Shown here piece after piece: positions 1-8,649 of a stretch of 64,000 bases of DNA. This DNA comes from Cricetomys ansorgei. Taxonomy: Eukaryota > Chordata > Mammalia > Rodentia > Nesomyidae. The stretch covers positions 1,512,001 to 1,576,000 of the forward strand of contig JAMJFZ010002594.1 in assembly GCA_026225945.1 (NCBI GenBank), read 5' to 3'. The position numbers and the translations under genes are program-made. A model generated the notes under the pieces. The model saw only the letters and a list, made by a program, of their open reading frames with translations. It was not told the origin of the DNA and made no database searches. How positions within the stretch are numbered: the stretch's first letter is position 1; every line of letters begins with the position of its first letter.

Positions 1-290
1 TGTGAGTGAGTGTATGAATGTGTGAGTGAGTGTGAGTGTATGAATGTGTGAGTGAGTGAATGAGTGTGAGTGTGAGTGAGTGTGTGAGTGTGCGTGAGTG
101 TGTGAATGAGAGTGTGAGTGTGTGTGTTTGTGTGAGTGTGAGTGTATGAATGTGTGAGTGAGTGAATGAGTGTGAGTGAGTGTGAGTGAGTGAGTGTATA
201 TGTGTGAGAATGTGAGTGTGAGTGAGTGGATGTATATGTGTGAGTGAGTGTGTGCTTGTGAGTGCTAGTGAGTGTGTGTGTGTTGGGGGG
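1..290. repeat. TGTGAG/TGAG-rich simple repeat
   Basis: A degenerate array of TGTGAGTGAG and TGTATGAATG units fills the left edge of the window. It lies in the Piwil3 intron downstream of coding exon 5. No coding exon is visible in it. Confidence 0.9.
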
Positions 291-306
291 ATCGAGTCTC
301 GCCTAC

Positions 307-428
307 CTTCTAAAGAGGATGTTGTAATAGCGAATCCAGTCTGGGTGGTCGGAGTGGAGTTCACTGGAGAGCTGGATCCTGATCTTTACTTTGCTACCAC
401 CTTCCAGCTCACTGAGCAACTCCATGTC
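307..428 (-). CDS. Piwil3: Piwil3 coding exon 5 (residues 455-494, N domain)
   Basis: 122 bp from acceptor gaaatgctag|GAC to donor AGAAG|gtaggc. It encodes [20 protein letters not shown] and then a segment ending [11 protein letters not shown], matching the PIWIL block that ends in YYNIxFRR. Two bases of the next Arg codon remain at the donor. The following exon, expected to begin the linker towards the PAZ domain, is outside the window to the left. Confidence 0.93.
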
Positions 429-3400
429 CTAGCATTTCAGACATAAGAAGATAGGTGCTGAGGGGTAGCTGTGGCGCTGGGGGGGTCTGGGGGACTTTGA
501 GGGGGGAGCTGTGGGGGGGGGTGGAGGCACTGGGGGGGACTGTGAGGGGGATGCTGTGAGAGGGCGATGGGGGCGCTGGGGGGAACTTTGGGGGGGGTGC
601 TGGGGACATAGCTCCATCGGTAAAGTACTTGCTGAGCAAGCATGAGGGCCCGAGTTCAGGTCCCAGCTCTGGCCTCCGTTATACACATACCCGCACACAC
701 ACAAGAGTACACCCACACCCACCCACCCTCCACCCTTTGAAGCAGATATTCTTCAAGAAGCCTGAATACCACTGAATGACAGACAGCCAACATGCCACCC
801 CACTCCCCACACCAAGGTGAACCATCTTCCCACAAAGCCCTGCGCACTTAGAAACGACGATTTATAGACATCAGGTACCATAACATCACATTTAAACTTT
901 TTCTTTTTTGCTTAAGCTCCTGGAAGCAATGGGTTTGGCCAACTAATATAAATCTGCAGCTGGAAAGAGATACTAAAAATCCATATGAAGAGAACAGTGT
1001 CTTACCCAAAACTTCTTTGAAGAAATTTAATGAAACAATAATTCGCATCAGTGTTTTGAGTGTGTACACCCTTGTGTGTTTACAGCTGTGTGTGCGCCTT
1101 GGGAGTGTGGGATGAAGTCCCTCACTGAGCCTGGGGGTCACACAGGCTGACCAGCAAGCCCCAGGGGTTGTCTTGTCCCTGCCTCCCCAGCTCCAAGCTC
1201 ACAGGCAGACACTGGACCCACCAGCTTCTTACGTGGGAGCTGGGGATTTGAACTCAGCCCCTACACTTGCACATCACTTTACGGGCCGAGTCAGCTTCTA
1301 GTTCCTCTATCGGCATCTTTGGCCTGTGTTGTGTCTAAGTTTCATTTAGCTTCTACTTAGGCCCTAAAAAAAGAGGGGAATTCTCCAAGACCCATGACAC
1401 TCAAGCTTGGGCGTCAGGATGTGGGATCAGCCCCGTGACAGAGGTCCTGGACACTGCTGTCCAGGAGATTCTTAGTGATTCCATTTCAAACGTTACTTAA
1501 CCGATTCCCGCAGCCTCTGGGGCAACAGCAGCGAGTTCCCATCAAATATACGGCACTTGCCGAGCTTCGACTGGTGTTTGAGCAGTAAGTTGGCGCGGAT
1601 GTTCATATCCTGTACGTCTGGCTGGTAGTTGATGTTGTACTTGTATGCGACTTCACAGCCCCGTTTCACTTCGTAATGGTTCGTCAGGAGTCTTATCTTG
1701 TTTCCTTCTGTCCCTACGAGGAAAGGCACATTGCTTTAGACAAGCGGGTCTCAACCTCCTTAATGCTGGGGCCCTGTAATCCAGCTCCTCACATTGCCGA
1801 CCCTCCCCCACAATATTTTCATTGCTACTTCCTAACTGTAATTTTGCTACTGTTACGAACTGTAACGTAAATGTCCGATGTGCAGATGGTCTCAGGCGAC
1901 CCCTGTGAAAAGGTTGTTTGGCCCCCAAAGGGGTCGTGACCCACAGGGTGAGAATTTATATAGCTGCTTTAGACACTACAGGTAGAAAAGCACACAGTCC
2001 ACCCAGATCTCTACAGCAGACCATCCCATCCGAGAGTGTTGTCGCTACCCCACAGCGTGTACACATGCCATGTGCTTGTCTGAGTGTGTGTGGGTGCGCA
2101 AGAGTGCATTCTGTGTATGCAAATGCAGGCATACATATGCCATGGAGCCATGGGAAGGGCGGGGATAACTGTGGGTATTGGTCCTGACCTGCTACATCTC
2201 CTTTGAAGCGGAATCTCTTGTGCACAGCAGTATATGCCCTGCTAGCTGACCGGAGAGCTTTGGGTAGCTTCTCCTGTCTCTACTTCCCATCTTGTGATAG
2301 GAGGGCTGGGATTGCAGACATATACGCACTGCGCCACACACTGCCGTTCACGGGCTCTAGGGATTTCGACTCAGGTCCTCACGCTTGCGCGGAGAGCATT
2401 TTGCCTACCCTGCGCCTCCTCTTTGGCTGTATGTAATACTAGTTATTTTCTTATTTTAAGTCAAAGGTTTTTGTTTTTTTCAACTAACAGTCTCATAGAA
2501 TTTCTTCCAGGTCAGCATACCTGTCTTTGACTCTTTAACGTGTTGCAAGTCCTTCCTGATGTTCACCACGAGGTCCTGGAAGATTCCACCTCGGTTCTCA
2601 CTCCGTCCCCTTGCTCCAGCTGTGAGGTAGCCCTCTGCACAGGAATAACACGAACAGTACAAAGACACAGCAGAAGGAGACGCTCAGTACACAGTGCTCA
2701 CTGCTCTTCTGGGAGACCCAGATTTGGTTCCCAGTATTGACATTGGACACCTAACAACTACCTAAACCTCCAGCTCCTGAGACCTGATGCTGGCCTCCTC
2801 AAACATCTGCACATACGTGCACATACCTACACATATACACGTTCTTAAAAAATAAAATTCTGCTTTGGTTTCTCAAGACTGATTTTCTGTGTATAGTCCT
2901 GCCTGCCCTAGAACTCACTCGGTAGACCAGGCTGACCTCGGACTCAGAGACCAGCCTGCCTCTGTCTGACTCTCCAGTGCTGGGACTAAAGGTGTGCAAA
3001 TCTTCTTAAAAATACGACAGATCGTGTTAACCCTCAGCTAGCAGCGAAGACAGTGCAGGCTGTCAAGGACAGAAGCTCTCCAGACTCTATCCCAACAACT
3101 CCCCAGCTTGCACGGCGGCTCACTGGGACGTTGGTCCCTGCTCCCATACGTGGCAATCATTCATTCCAGGAAAAGGTGATCCCGCAGCCTGGGCACCACA
3201 CTGCCCCCTCATGGACCCTGAACACGCCAACCACGTGTTTACAGCCAGGCTTCTCATACAGACAGACAGACCACTCTTTCTACACTCTAGGAAGTATATG
3301 CTTTTACATATTTATTCAACAAGGATCGGTCTAAGTAACAGTGCACGGTGGTGATCCATAAAAGAGTCGTTCTCCGTGAACGCTGAGCCCTGGGTGGCCA

Positions 3401-4338
3401 AGGGCGCCCACCACTTGAGCTATGTTGTAACCCACGTCGCCACTCCTCGAAGTGGAAGTCCTACCCTGTGCCCGAGTCGGTACTTGTACCGTAGGAGACA
3501 TTTCATATTTGAAATCTGGAATGGTTGTGTCAATGCGACAGGCCCCACATACCCTCTGCTCGGACTCCGCCTCGTGAGGCCGCAGGAAATAGCGCCGCCC
3601 GCTTCCCAAAGAATCAGCCCTGGACAGTGCCACGAGGTGATAAACACAGGGTCTATGATTTTATGGATCCAAATTTACACCCACATTTGATGGGATCTGG
3701 GCTTCTTATCTACTGATATTTTTCTCCCACTTCTTGTTTGGTTTTTGAGACAGGTTCCCTCCATGTAGCTCATGAATAGTCTTAAGTCTTTGATCCTCCT
3801 GCCTCAGGCTCCCAAGGGCTGAGATGGCAGGCTCAAGCCGTGGTGCCTGGCTCGTTTTTATTTCTTAACCTTTAAAATGTTAGCCAGGCATGGTGACACA
3901 GACCTCCGAACATGCATGGTGGTGGCGCACAGACACTCACATCCACGCAGACACACGCACGGCAACGGCGGGGCGTGGGAGGCAGCTCGGTTGGCAAAGT
4001 GTCTTGTGCAGAAGAAAGGCCTGAGCTCAGATCCACAGCACCTGTGTGAAAAGCTGTGCGAGGTGACACTCGCCTATAATCCCGGCGCTGGGAAGACGGA
4101 CACGGGGGAATCCCAGGGGCTTTCTGACCAGCCAGTCTAGGGCAAGCTCCCGCTTCAGTGAAAGACCTTGCCTTAAAAAGAAATTGCTAGAAAGTAGCCA
4201 ATATCAAACTCTGCCCCCCCCCCCCCGTGGGCAACACACACACACATGCACTCATGAATGCATGCACACACACACACACACACACGCACACACACGCACT
4301 CACGCACACATGCGCACAAACACGCACATATACACACG

Positions 4339-4390
<52 letters not shown>

Positions 4391-7300
4391 TGCACTCACG
4401 CTCACACACACACACGAAAAACAAACACAAATAGAAGATCGCAGCATCCCAAGGTATTTTGCTTTGAGAAGTAAAGCGGAGAACTGGTCTGGAGGTCGAC
4501 CACGAGCCACAGTGTTGGCGGGTGATAGCAGCAAAGGTCTCTGGCACCCTGTGACTCCCACGGCTGTCGCAGATACGCCACAGGGGGGAACCGCTGCAAC
4601 TGTGGCTGCCCCAGCTGTTTGGTGCCTCAGCTTAGGAAGAAGGAAGTGTTGTGAAAATTCTCTGCCTATTAGGGCATTGCATCTGCACAGGCTAGCCACA
4701 TCTAAGTTGCAAGAAGATGGCACTGACCGGCCTAACATGATGACAGCCATTTCTATTCCATTGGCTTCTAAGCTGTGAAGAGGGAGGGCGAGGAGGGTGG
4801 AGAAGGCCATCCCACACCCTGCCTTCCCTGTCCAGAAATGGCTGTCATTGAGGCCAACTCCATGCACGAGACGCCTGTCCCCATCCCACCTCTCTCACCT
4901 GGAAGCAGGCTTCTGCCCTCTGCTCTTCTAGATTCATCTGATGCAGCTGCTGGGCCTTTCTCCTGTGCTGGTGGGGCTCCAGGTTGCCCTGGCTGGGCCT
5001 CCAGCTGTGGCGGCTGGGTCTCCAGCTGTGGTGGCTGGGCTCTGTGTCCTGGTGGCAGGTCTCTGGGTCGCCGTAGCTGGGCCCCCAGCTGGGGTGGCTG
5101 GATCTCTGGTTGTGGTGGCTGGATCTCTGGCTGTGGCGGCTGGGCTCTGGGTTGCCCTGGCCAGGCTCCTGGCTGTGGCGGCTGGGCTCTGGGTTGCCCT
5201 GGCCAGGCTCCTGGCTGTGGCGGCTGGGCTCTGGGTTGCCCTGGCCAGGCTCCTGGCTGTGACGGCTGGGCTCTGGGTTGCCCTGGCCAGGCTCCTGGCT
5301 GTGGCGGCTGGGCTCTGGGTTGCCCTGGCCAGGCTCCTGGCTGTGGCGGCTGGGCTCTGGGTTGCCCTGGCCAGGCTCCTGGCTGTGGCGGCTGGGCTCT
5401 GGGTTGCCCTGGCCAGGCTCCTGGCTGTGGCGGCTGGGCTCTGGGTTGCCCTGGCCAGGCTCCTGGCTGTGGCGGCTGGGCTCTGGGTTGCCCTGGCCAG
5501 GCTCCTGGCTGTGGCGGCTGGGCTCTGGGTTGCCCTGGCCAGGCTCCTGGCTGTGGCGGCTGGGCTCTGGGTTGCCCTGGCCAGGCTCCTGGCTGTGGCG
5601 GCTGGGCTCTGGGTTGCCCTGGCCAGGCTCCTGGCTGTGGCGGCTGGGCTCTGGGTTGCCCTGGCCAGGCTCCTGGCTGTGGTGGCTGGGCCTCCAGCTG
5701 AGGTGGCTGGACCCTGGGTCCTGGTGGCCAGGCTCCTGACTCTGGCAACTCTGGTGGCTGGGCTCTGGGTTGCCCTGGCTGGGCCTCCAGCTGTGGTGAC
5801 TTGGCTCCCGACTGCGAATCCTCCCATCTTGAGGCCTACGAAACAGATATATGGAAAAGATTCCCTGTAGTCACTCCTCATCCAAAAGATATAATCAAAT
5901 CCTAACTTTCAAAACACTCACATTCTGGTGACAGGTCAATTTTAAAATAACCTAGGAACCTGGTATAGTGACAAACTGCCATACCAGTGTCCAGGAAGCA
6001 AAAGCATCCCAAGGTCAAGGTCAGCCAGGGCCCCAAAGTGAGACCCTCCCTCAGAAAGGCACACAGAGAAGCAGGAGCAGACTTACAACTGAAGAGTTAC
6101 AGGAAGGAAATGCAGTCAAGAAAAGGGTCTCGAAGGGTTGGGACACCGGACAGAGCCAGCAGACGTCTGGATGGTCTGCCTGGCGTGAGACAGTGCCGAA
6201 AGCTGCACTGGCTGATTTCACCATTAGAGTATCCCAGGGTGCAGGGGGTGTCGGGGGTGGGGGGGGGCTGGGCCAGGAAGAGAGCCCAGGAAAGGGTGGC
6301 TAGTGGGTGGCAATGATAGAGCAAGGGTTTTATCAAAGAGAGAAGTGCACAACACCACGCAACAGGGTCTCACGCAAGAGGTGTATTGGGGTGGGGTGTC
6401 TGCTTCCAAGTGGGGAAGAGGAGAGAAAACACAGCAGGGTGAGAGACCAGGAAGAGAAGAGGAGGGAGGGAGGGAGAGAGGGACAGGGGTGGGTGAGGGA
6501 GAGAGGGACAGGGAAAGAGGGAGAGGGAAAGAGAGAGAAAGAGAGAGAGAGAGAGGTAGAAGAGAAAGAGGAAGAGGGGCAGAGAGCAGACAGAGGCCAA
6601 AGAGGAGGAGCCTGAGCCCACCAGGATTATATGGGCCTGACCAGGCAGGACAGGTACCCGGCTCAGGAGGCGGTGCCTGGAGACAGAGTGGGCGTGTCAG
6701 GAATGTGGGGGATGGGCGAGCTCTAGAGAGGGAGCACTGGCCAGGTCACAGCACTCCTTGCCTCAGCAAGAGGGCAAATGCAGGGCCAGAGAAGCAGGCA
6801 GCCTGTGACTGGGATGGGGTGCGGGGTGCTGGCAGCTGGCTGAGGGCTCCACGGAGCCTGTGGGAACTAGAAGGTGAGGCGGAGAACCAGAGCGGCACAG
6901 CGGGCCTAGGGGAGACTGTTGAATGAGAACACGAACTCGGTATGCACACAGATGTGGGAAATTTTGCTTAGCAAAACCCCGCTGGCTGGGGGCCAGGGTG
7001 GGAATTGAACCAGGGGCATCTGGGCCAAGGGACTGCTGATGTGGGCCTTGGTGGAGGCGGTATTTGCTTTAGGGACTGCTGCCATGCTCCCAAGAAGACC
7101 CCACCAGCAGTCCTGTCTCTGTTTCACAACTTTACAAATGACAGGCGATGCCAGGACTTTCACAGGCAGTGAGGTAGCCCCTCTCTCGGCCTCGGGTTCC
7201 CCTAGAGGGTAGAGACCAGGGCGGGGGAAGCATTGATACTGGCTTCAGAGTCAGCTCTGAGCCAGGAGTCATGTCAGAGGCTGAAAATAAGGGCCAGGGA

Positions 7301-7522
7301 GGTTTGGGGAAGGGAGAGAGACCAGAAGGGACCAGACAGCAGAGCCTGGACGGTCAGGTAACATGGCAGCCCGCCGCCGACACCAGCAGCTGTGGCTGTT
7401 CACGGAGGCAAGCAGACTCAGGTTAAGAAATCAAGGCAGTTAAAACACTCTCCAGGGTCTCCAGGTTGAGAGCGCCAGCCTTTCCAGCCATCTTGATTTC
7501 CTGGCAACTAACTGTTACTGGG

Positions 7523-7566
<44 letters not shown>

Positions 7567-7713
7567 ACAACTTCCTTTAAGATAAATATCAAACATTACA
7601 GGACTGGCAGCAGCAGTAGCTCCAGGCGTCTCAGGTGGGGGAGACTGAGGAGGCTCAGGGGTGGCCAAGGGTTTTCTTTTGCCTCGTTTTCGAGATCTTC
7701 CCTTGCCTGGCAT
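307..7713 (-). CDS. Piwil3: Piwil3, 5' part of gene (five coding exons; 3' part outside window)
   Basis: PIWI-clade Argonaute protein, which binds piRNAs in germ cells. Golden hamster PIWIL3 is reported to be an oocyte piRNA effector. Five minus-strand exons join with GT/AG boundaries and consistent phases (114, 937, 99, 212 and 122 coding bases) into 494 codons plus two bases. Residues about 363-495 resemble human PIWIL3 closely, including FQDLVVN, a [12 protein letters not shown] block, IFDGNSLLL and RYYNILFR. The start [11 protein letters not shown] resembles the human PIWIL3 start. Between them lies an exon with a 13-copy repeat of 14 residues, which human PIWIL3 lacks. The PAZ, MID and PIWI domains lie left of the window. 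No stop or frameshift was seen, so the copy looks intact as far as it goes. Exons are listed separately. Confidence 0.9.
465..605 (+). repeat. G-rich degenerate tandem repeat
   Basis: Repeated runs of 4-9 G separated by CTGTG or AACTTTG-like spacers (for example around 515-545). It is intronic in Piwil3, 40-180 bp upstream of exon 5 in the transcript sense. On the plus strand it could form G-quadruplexes; in the Piwil3 RNA it is C-rich. Confidence 0.75.
606..712 (+). mobile_element. ID/B2-related SINE fragment
   Basis: A tRNA-derived head (GCTGGGGACATAGCTCCATC, then GGTAAAGTACTTGC) is followed by a 'cgagttcaggtccc' B-box-like stretch and a CA-rich tail, as in rodent ID/B2 SINEs. Confidence 0.6.
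1502..1713 (-). CDS. Piwil3: Piwil3 coding exon 4 (residues 384-454, start of N domain)
   Basis: 212 bp from acceptor cctcgtag|GG to donor GAATCG|gttaag. It encodes the conserved beginning of the Argonaute N domain: a [15 protein letters not shown] strand, a [11 protein letters not shown] segment and a [12 protein letters not shown] segment. These correspond to PIWIL family blocks such as the YxYxVxYxP region and IFDGNSLLL of human PIWIL3. It ends in phase 0, as expected for this family junction. The start is fixed by the split Gly codon shared with exon 3. Confidence 0.95.
1744..1955 (+). mobile_element. URR1-type hAT DNA transposon relic
   Basis: The left end reads gcgggtctcaacctcc and the right end ggggtcgtgacccacaggg. 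Between them is the diagnostic 'gatggtctcaggcgacccctgtgaaaggtt' type core. This is the non-autonomous rodent URR1 family. The copy sits in the Piwil3 intron just upstream of exon 4. Confidence 0.8.
2521..2619 (-). CDS. Piwil3: Piwil3 coding exon 3 (residues 351-383)
   Basis: 99 bp from acceptor ctcacag|CT to donor ACAG|gtatgc. It starts with the last two bases of codon 351 and ends with one base of codon 384. The translation, around [20 protein letters not shown], resembles human PIWIL3 (GGVFQDLVVNTRQD...), and the following [12 protein letters not shown] block is typical of PIWI proteins just before the N domain. The phase joins exactly to exon 2, creating Ala, and to exon 4, creating Gly. 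Confidence 0.93.
2655..2860 (+). mobile_element. B3/B2-like SINE
   Basis: A degenerate tRNA-like head (gacgctcagtacacagtgctcac...) leads to a 'tttggttcccag' box and a tail with cacatacgtgcacat and an A-rich end (aaaaaataaaa), as in B2/B3 SINEs. Confidence 0.6.
2861..3000 (-). mobile_element. B1 SINE, antisense
   Basis: It reads as the complement of B1: tttctcaagactgattttctgtg, agaactcactcggtagaccaggctg, then tgctgggactaaaggtgtgc. It is intronic in Piwil3, between exons 2 and 3. Confidence 0.75.
3738..3860 (-). mobile_element. B1-like SINE, antisense, diverged
   Basis: Visible B1-complement features are gtttttgagacaggttccct, ctcctgcctcaggctccc and tggtgcctggc. Confidence 0.55.
3960..4185 (+). 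mobile_element. B4-like (ID-B1 composite) SINE
   Basis: A tRNA-like head (ggcagctcggttggcaaagtg; gagctcagatccacagcacc) is followed by a B1-like part (cctataatcccggcgctggga) and the ending gtgaaagaccttgcctt. This structure is typical of B4-type composites. Confidence 0.6.
4206..4415 (+). repeat. Poly-C tract and CA microsatellite
   Basis: About 15 C residues (4207-4222) are followed by roughly 180 bp of CA repeats with CACG and CATG interruptions. It follows the SINE tail in the Piwil3 intron after the repeat-bearing exon. Confidence 0.95.
4899..5835 (-). CDS. Piwil3: Piwil3 coding exon 2, minisatellite-encoded N-terminal repeat region
   Basis: This 937-bp exon runs from an acceptor (tatatctgtttcgtag|G) to a strong donor (CCAG|gtgaga). 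It enters in phase 0 and leaves in phase 1, fitting exon 1 and exon 3. It encodes residues 39-350: a unique lead ([10 protein letters not shown]), degenerate repeats, 13 tandem copies of a 14-residue unit ([14 protein letters not shown]), shorter PQPEIQP-like units, then a unique tail ending RSLLP. The region is rich in Pro, Gln, Gly and Ala with one Trp and one Arg per unit, and is predicted to be disordered. The array has no stops in any frame, so openness alone proves little. The case rests on the unique flanks, splice sites, phase agreement and position between two recognisable Piwil3 exons. A cDNA would settle it. Confidence 0.8.
5145..5690 (-). repeat. 42-bp minisatellite, 13 copies, inside Piwil3 exon 2
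   Basis: Units of exactly 42 bp begin at 5145, 5187, 5229 and so on to 5649. The copies are nearly identical; the visible exception is near 5262, where CCA becomes TCA and changes Pro to Ser in one unit. Because 42 is a multiple of 3, gain or loss of units keeps the frame. Diverged partial units flank the array on both sides (about 4985-5140 and 5690-5800). High identity implies recent homogenisation, so copy number is probably variable. Confidence 0.95.
6435..6600 (+). repeat. Purine (GA) rich low-complexity tract
   Basis: GAGA/GGGA runs with almost no pyrimidines on the plus strand. It lies in the first Piwil3 intron (5836-7599). No open reading frame with recognisable homology is present. 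The surrounding 6330-6900 sequence resembles degraded rodent LTR material, but I could not assign it to a family. Confidence 0.8.
7519..7570 (+). repeat. (TC)n(AC)n microsatellite
   Basis: An alternating TC block runs straight into AC repeats. It is 30 bp downstream of the Piwil3 exon 1 donor in the transcript sense. Confidence 0.9.
7600..7713 (-). CDS. Piwil3: Piwil3 coding exon 1 (residues 1-38, start codon)
   Basis: The start is the ATG at 7713-7711, chosen because [14 protein letters not shown] aligns with the start of human PIWIL3 (MPGRART...). G at -3 gives a fair Kozak context. The exon then runs through a Pro/Thr/Ala-rich stretch to SP. The donor (CCT|gtaatg) leaves phase 0, matching the next exon. 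PIWI proteins usually begin with RG/RA dipeptides that are methylated and bound by Tudor proteins; here many positions are Lys instead, so the region is basic but poor in RG. The frame stays open upstream into a poly-A stretch, so the 5' UTR limits and any upstream non-coding exon cannot be fixed. Confidence 0.8.
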
Positions 7714-8039
7714 GGCTCTTGAAGATCGGGGTGAGTAAGAGACCTCCGCCAAGTTGCTGGGGAACTTTCTCTTTAAAAAAAAAAAAGACTACCATGTCAA
7801 AGAAATGGGGTTACTTTCTAGTCATCCCCCCCCCAAGACTCCCTCCCCTTGGCGTGGTAGACAAGCATCCTGGAAAAGACGGTGGACCACTCCGAAAAGT
7901 GAAGGAAAATTGTTGAACACGGTTCTTTCCCCTAAAAACAACTTGTTGGGATGCTCGGTCTGTGGCACAAGTAAACGCCTGTCCTCAGCCAGCAGGCAAA
8001 GCCAGCTTCCAGGGTCACCAACTGTAACTGAGCCTCAGA

Positions 8040-8140
8040 TGCCTGAGGTCCCCGTCCTCAGAGAGCCCTCTGCCTGTTCCTCTTCCCCTCTGCCTGGGCT
8101 CCCCATCTTCAGAGAGCCCCTCCGCCTGCCCGTTCCTCTC
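8040..8140 (+). repeat. Imperfect direct duplication (~59-bp unit)
   Basis: Two adjacent copies share 'cttcagagagccc...cgcctg...gttcctct'-type sequence. A 219-codon plus-strand frame crosses it (7754-8413), but its translation is unrecognised and compositionally unlike a protein. I do not call a gene. The stretch is upstream of Piwil3. Confidence 0.55.
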
Positions 8141-8434
8141 CACCTCTGCTCCTGGCAGCCAAGCTCACCTCCTCCACAAAGTCAGGTCTGCCCGTACCAC
8201 AATGAGGGTACAGAAGAAGAGCCAGCCAGGCTCCAGAGCCTTCTGACCTCAATTTCTACTCTGCAGTGGGCATTTGACCCCGCCCCATCCAGGCCCCTGA
8301 AGCTGAACTTGCACTACACCTGGGCAGCTCCAGCCTGGAGGGGAAGGGGGAAGGGGGAAGGGAGGAGGTGGAGGGAGGGAGGCAGGCTCTCTACACTTAC
8401 CTGGCCTCTCTGAGCCCATAAAAAGTCCTTAGCC

Positions 8435-8646
8435 CCGTGGCTCTCACCCTCCCTAACGCTGCGACCCTTTAATACGGTTCCTCCTGTCATGTGACCCCCC
8501 AACCATAAAGTTATTTTCATTGCTCCTTCATAACTAACGTTGATACTATGGTGAACCGTAATGTAGATATCTGATATGCAGGTGGTCTTAGGCGACCCCT
8601 GTGAGAGGGTCGTTCCACCCCTAAAGGGGTCGCGACCCGCAGGTTG
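8435..8646 (+). mobile_element. URR1-type hAT DNA transposon relic
   Basis: Ends are ccgtggctctcaccctcc and ggggtcgcgacccgcaggttg. The core is ggtggtcttaggcgacccctg. Same family and orientation as the copy at 1744. Confidence 0.85.
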
Positions 8647-8649
8647 ACT

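Noticed and set aside
848..1141. Minus-strand frame containing [15 protein letters not shown] followed by a gtaag donor, vaguely like a PIWI strand
   Set aside because: It would duplicate the role already filled by the clear exon at 428-307. It has no convincing acceptor, and the flanking frame is unlike any PIWI sequence.
3195..3212. Additional CTCF-like motif (reverse, CCATGAGGGGGCAGTG)
   Set aside because: It deviates at key core positions compared with the five listed motifs; too weak to call.
4187..4867. Cys/Val- and His/Thr-rich frames in CA/TG microsatellites here and at 21.3, 24.2, 32.3, 55.9, 59.9 and 63.2 kb
   Set aside because: Alternating CA/TG sequence is open in all frames and encodes only dipeptide patterns.
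5145..5690. CRISPR-like regular repeats
   Set aside because: The repeats are contiguous with no unique spacers, and the DNA is mammalian.
4775..5870. Long plus-strand frames through the 42-bp minisatellite
   Set aside because: The unit has no stop in any frame, so these are repeat artefacts. Only the minus-strand frame has splice sites and phases matching neighbouring exons.
7754..8413. 219-codon plus-strand frame just upstream of Piwil3
   Set aside because: It starts in an A-rich stretch, crosses an imperfect duplication and resembles no known protein.
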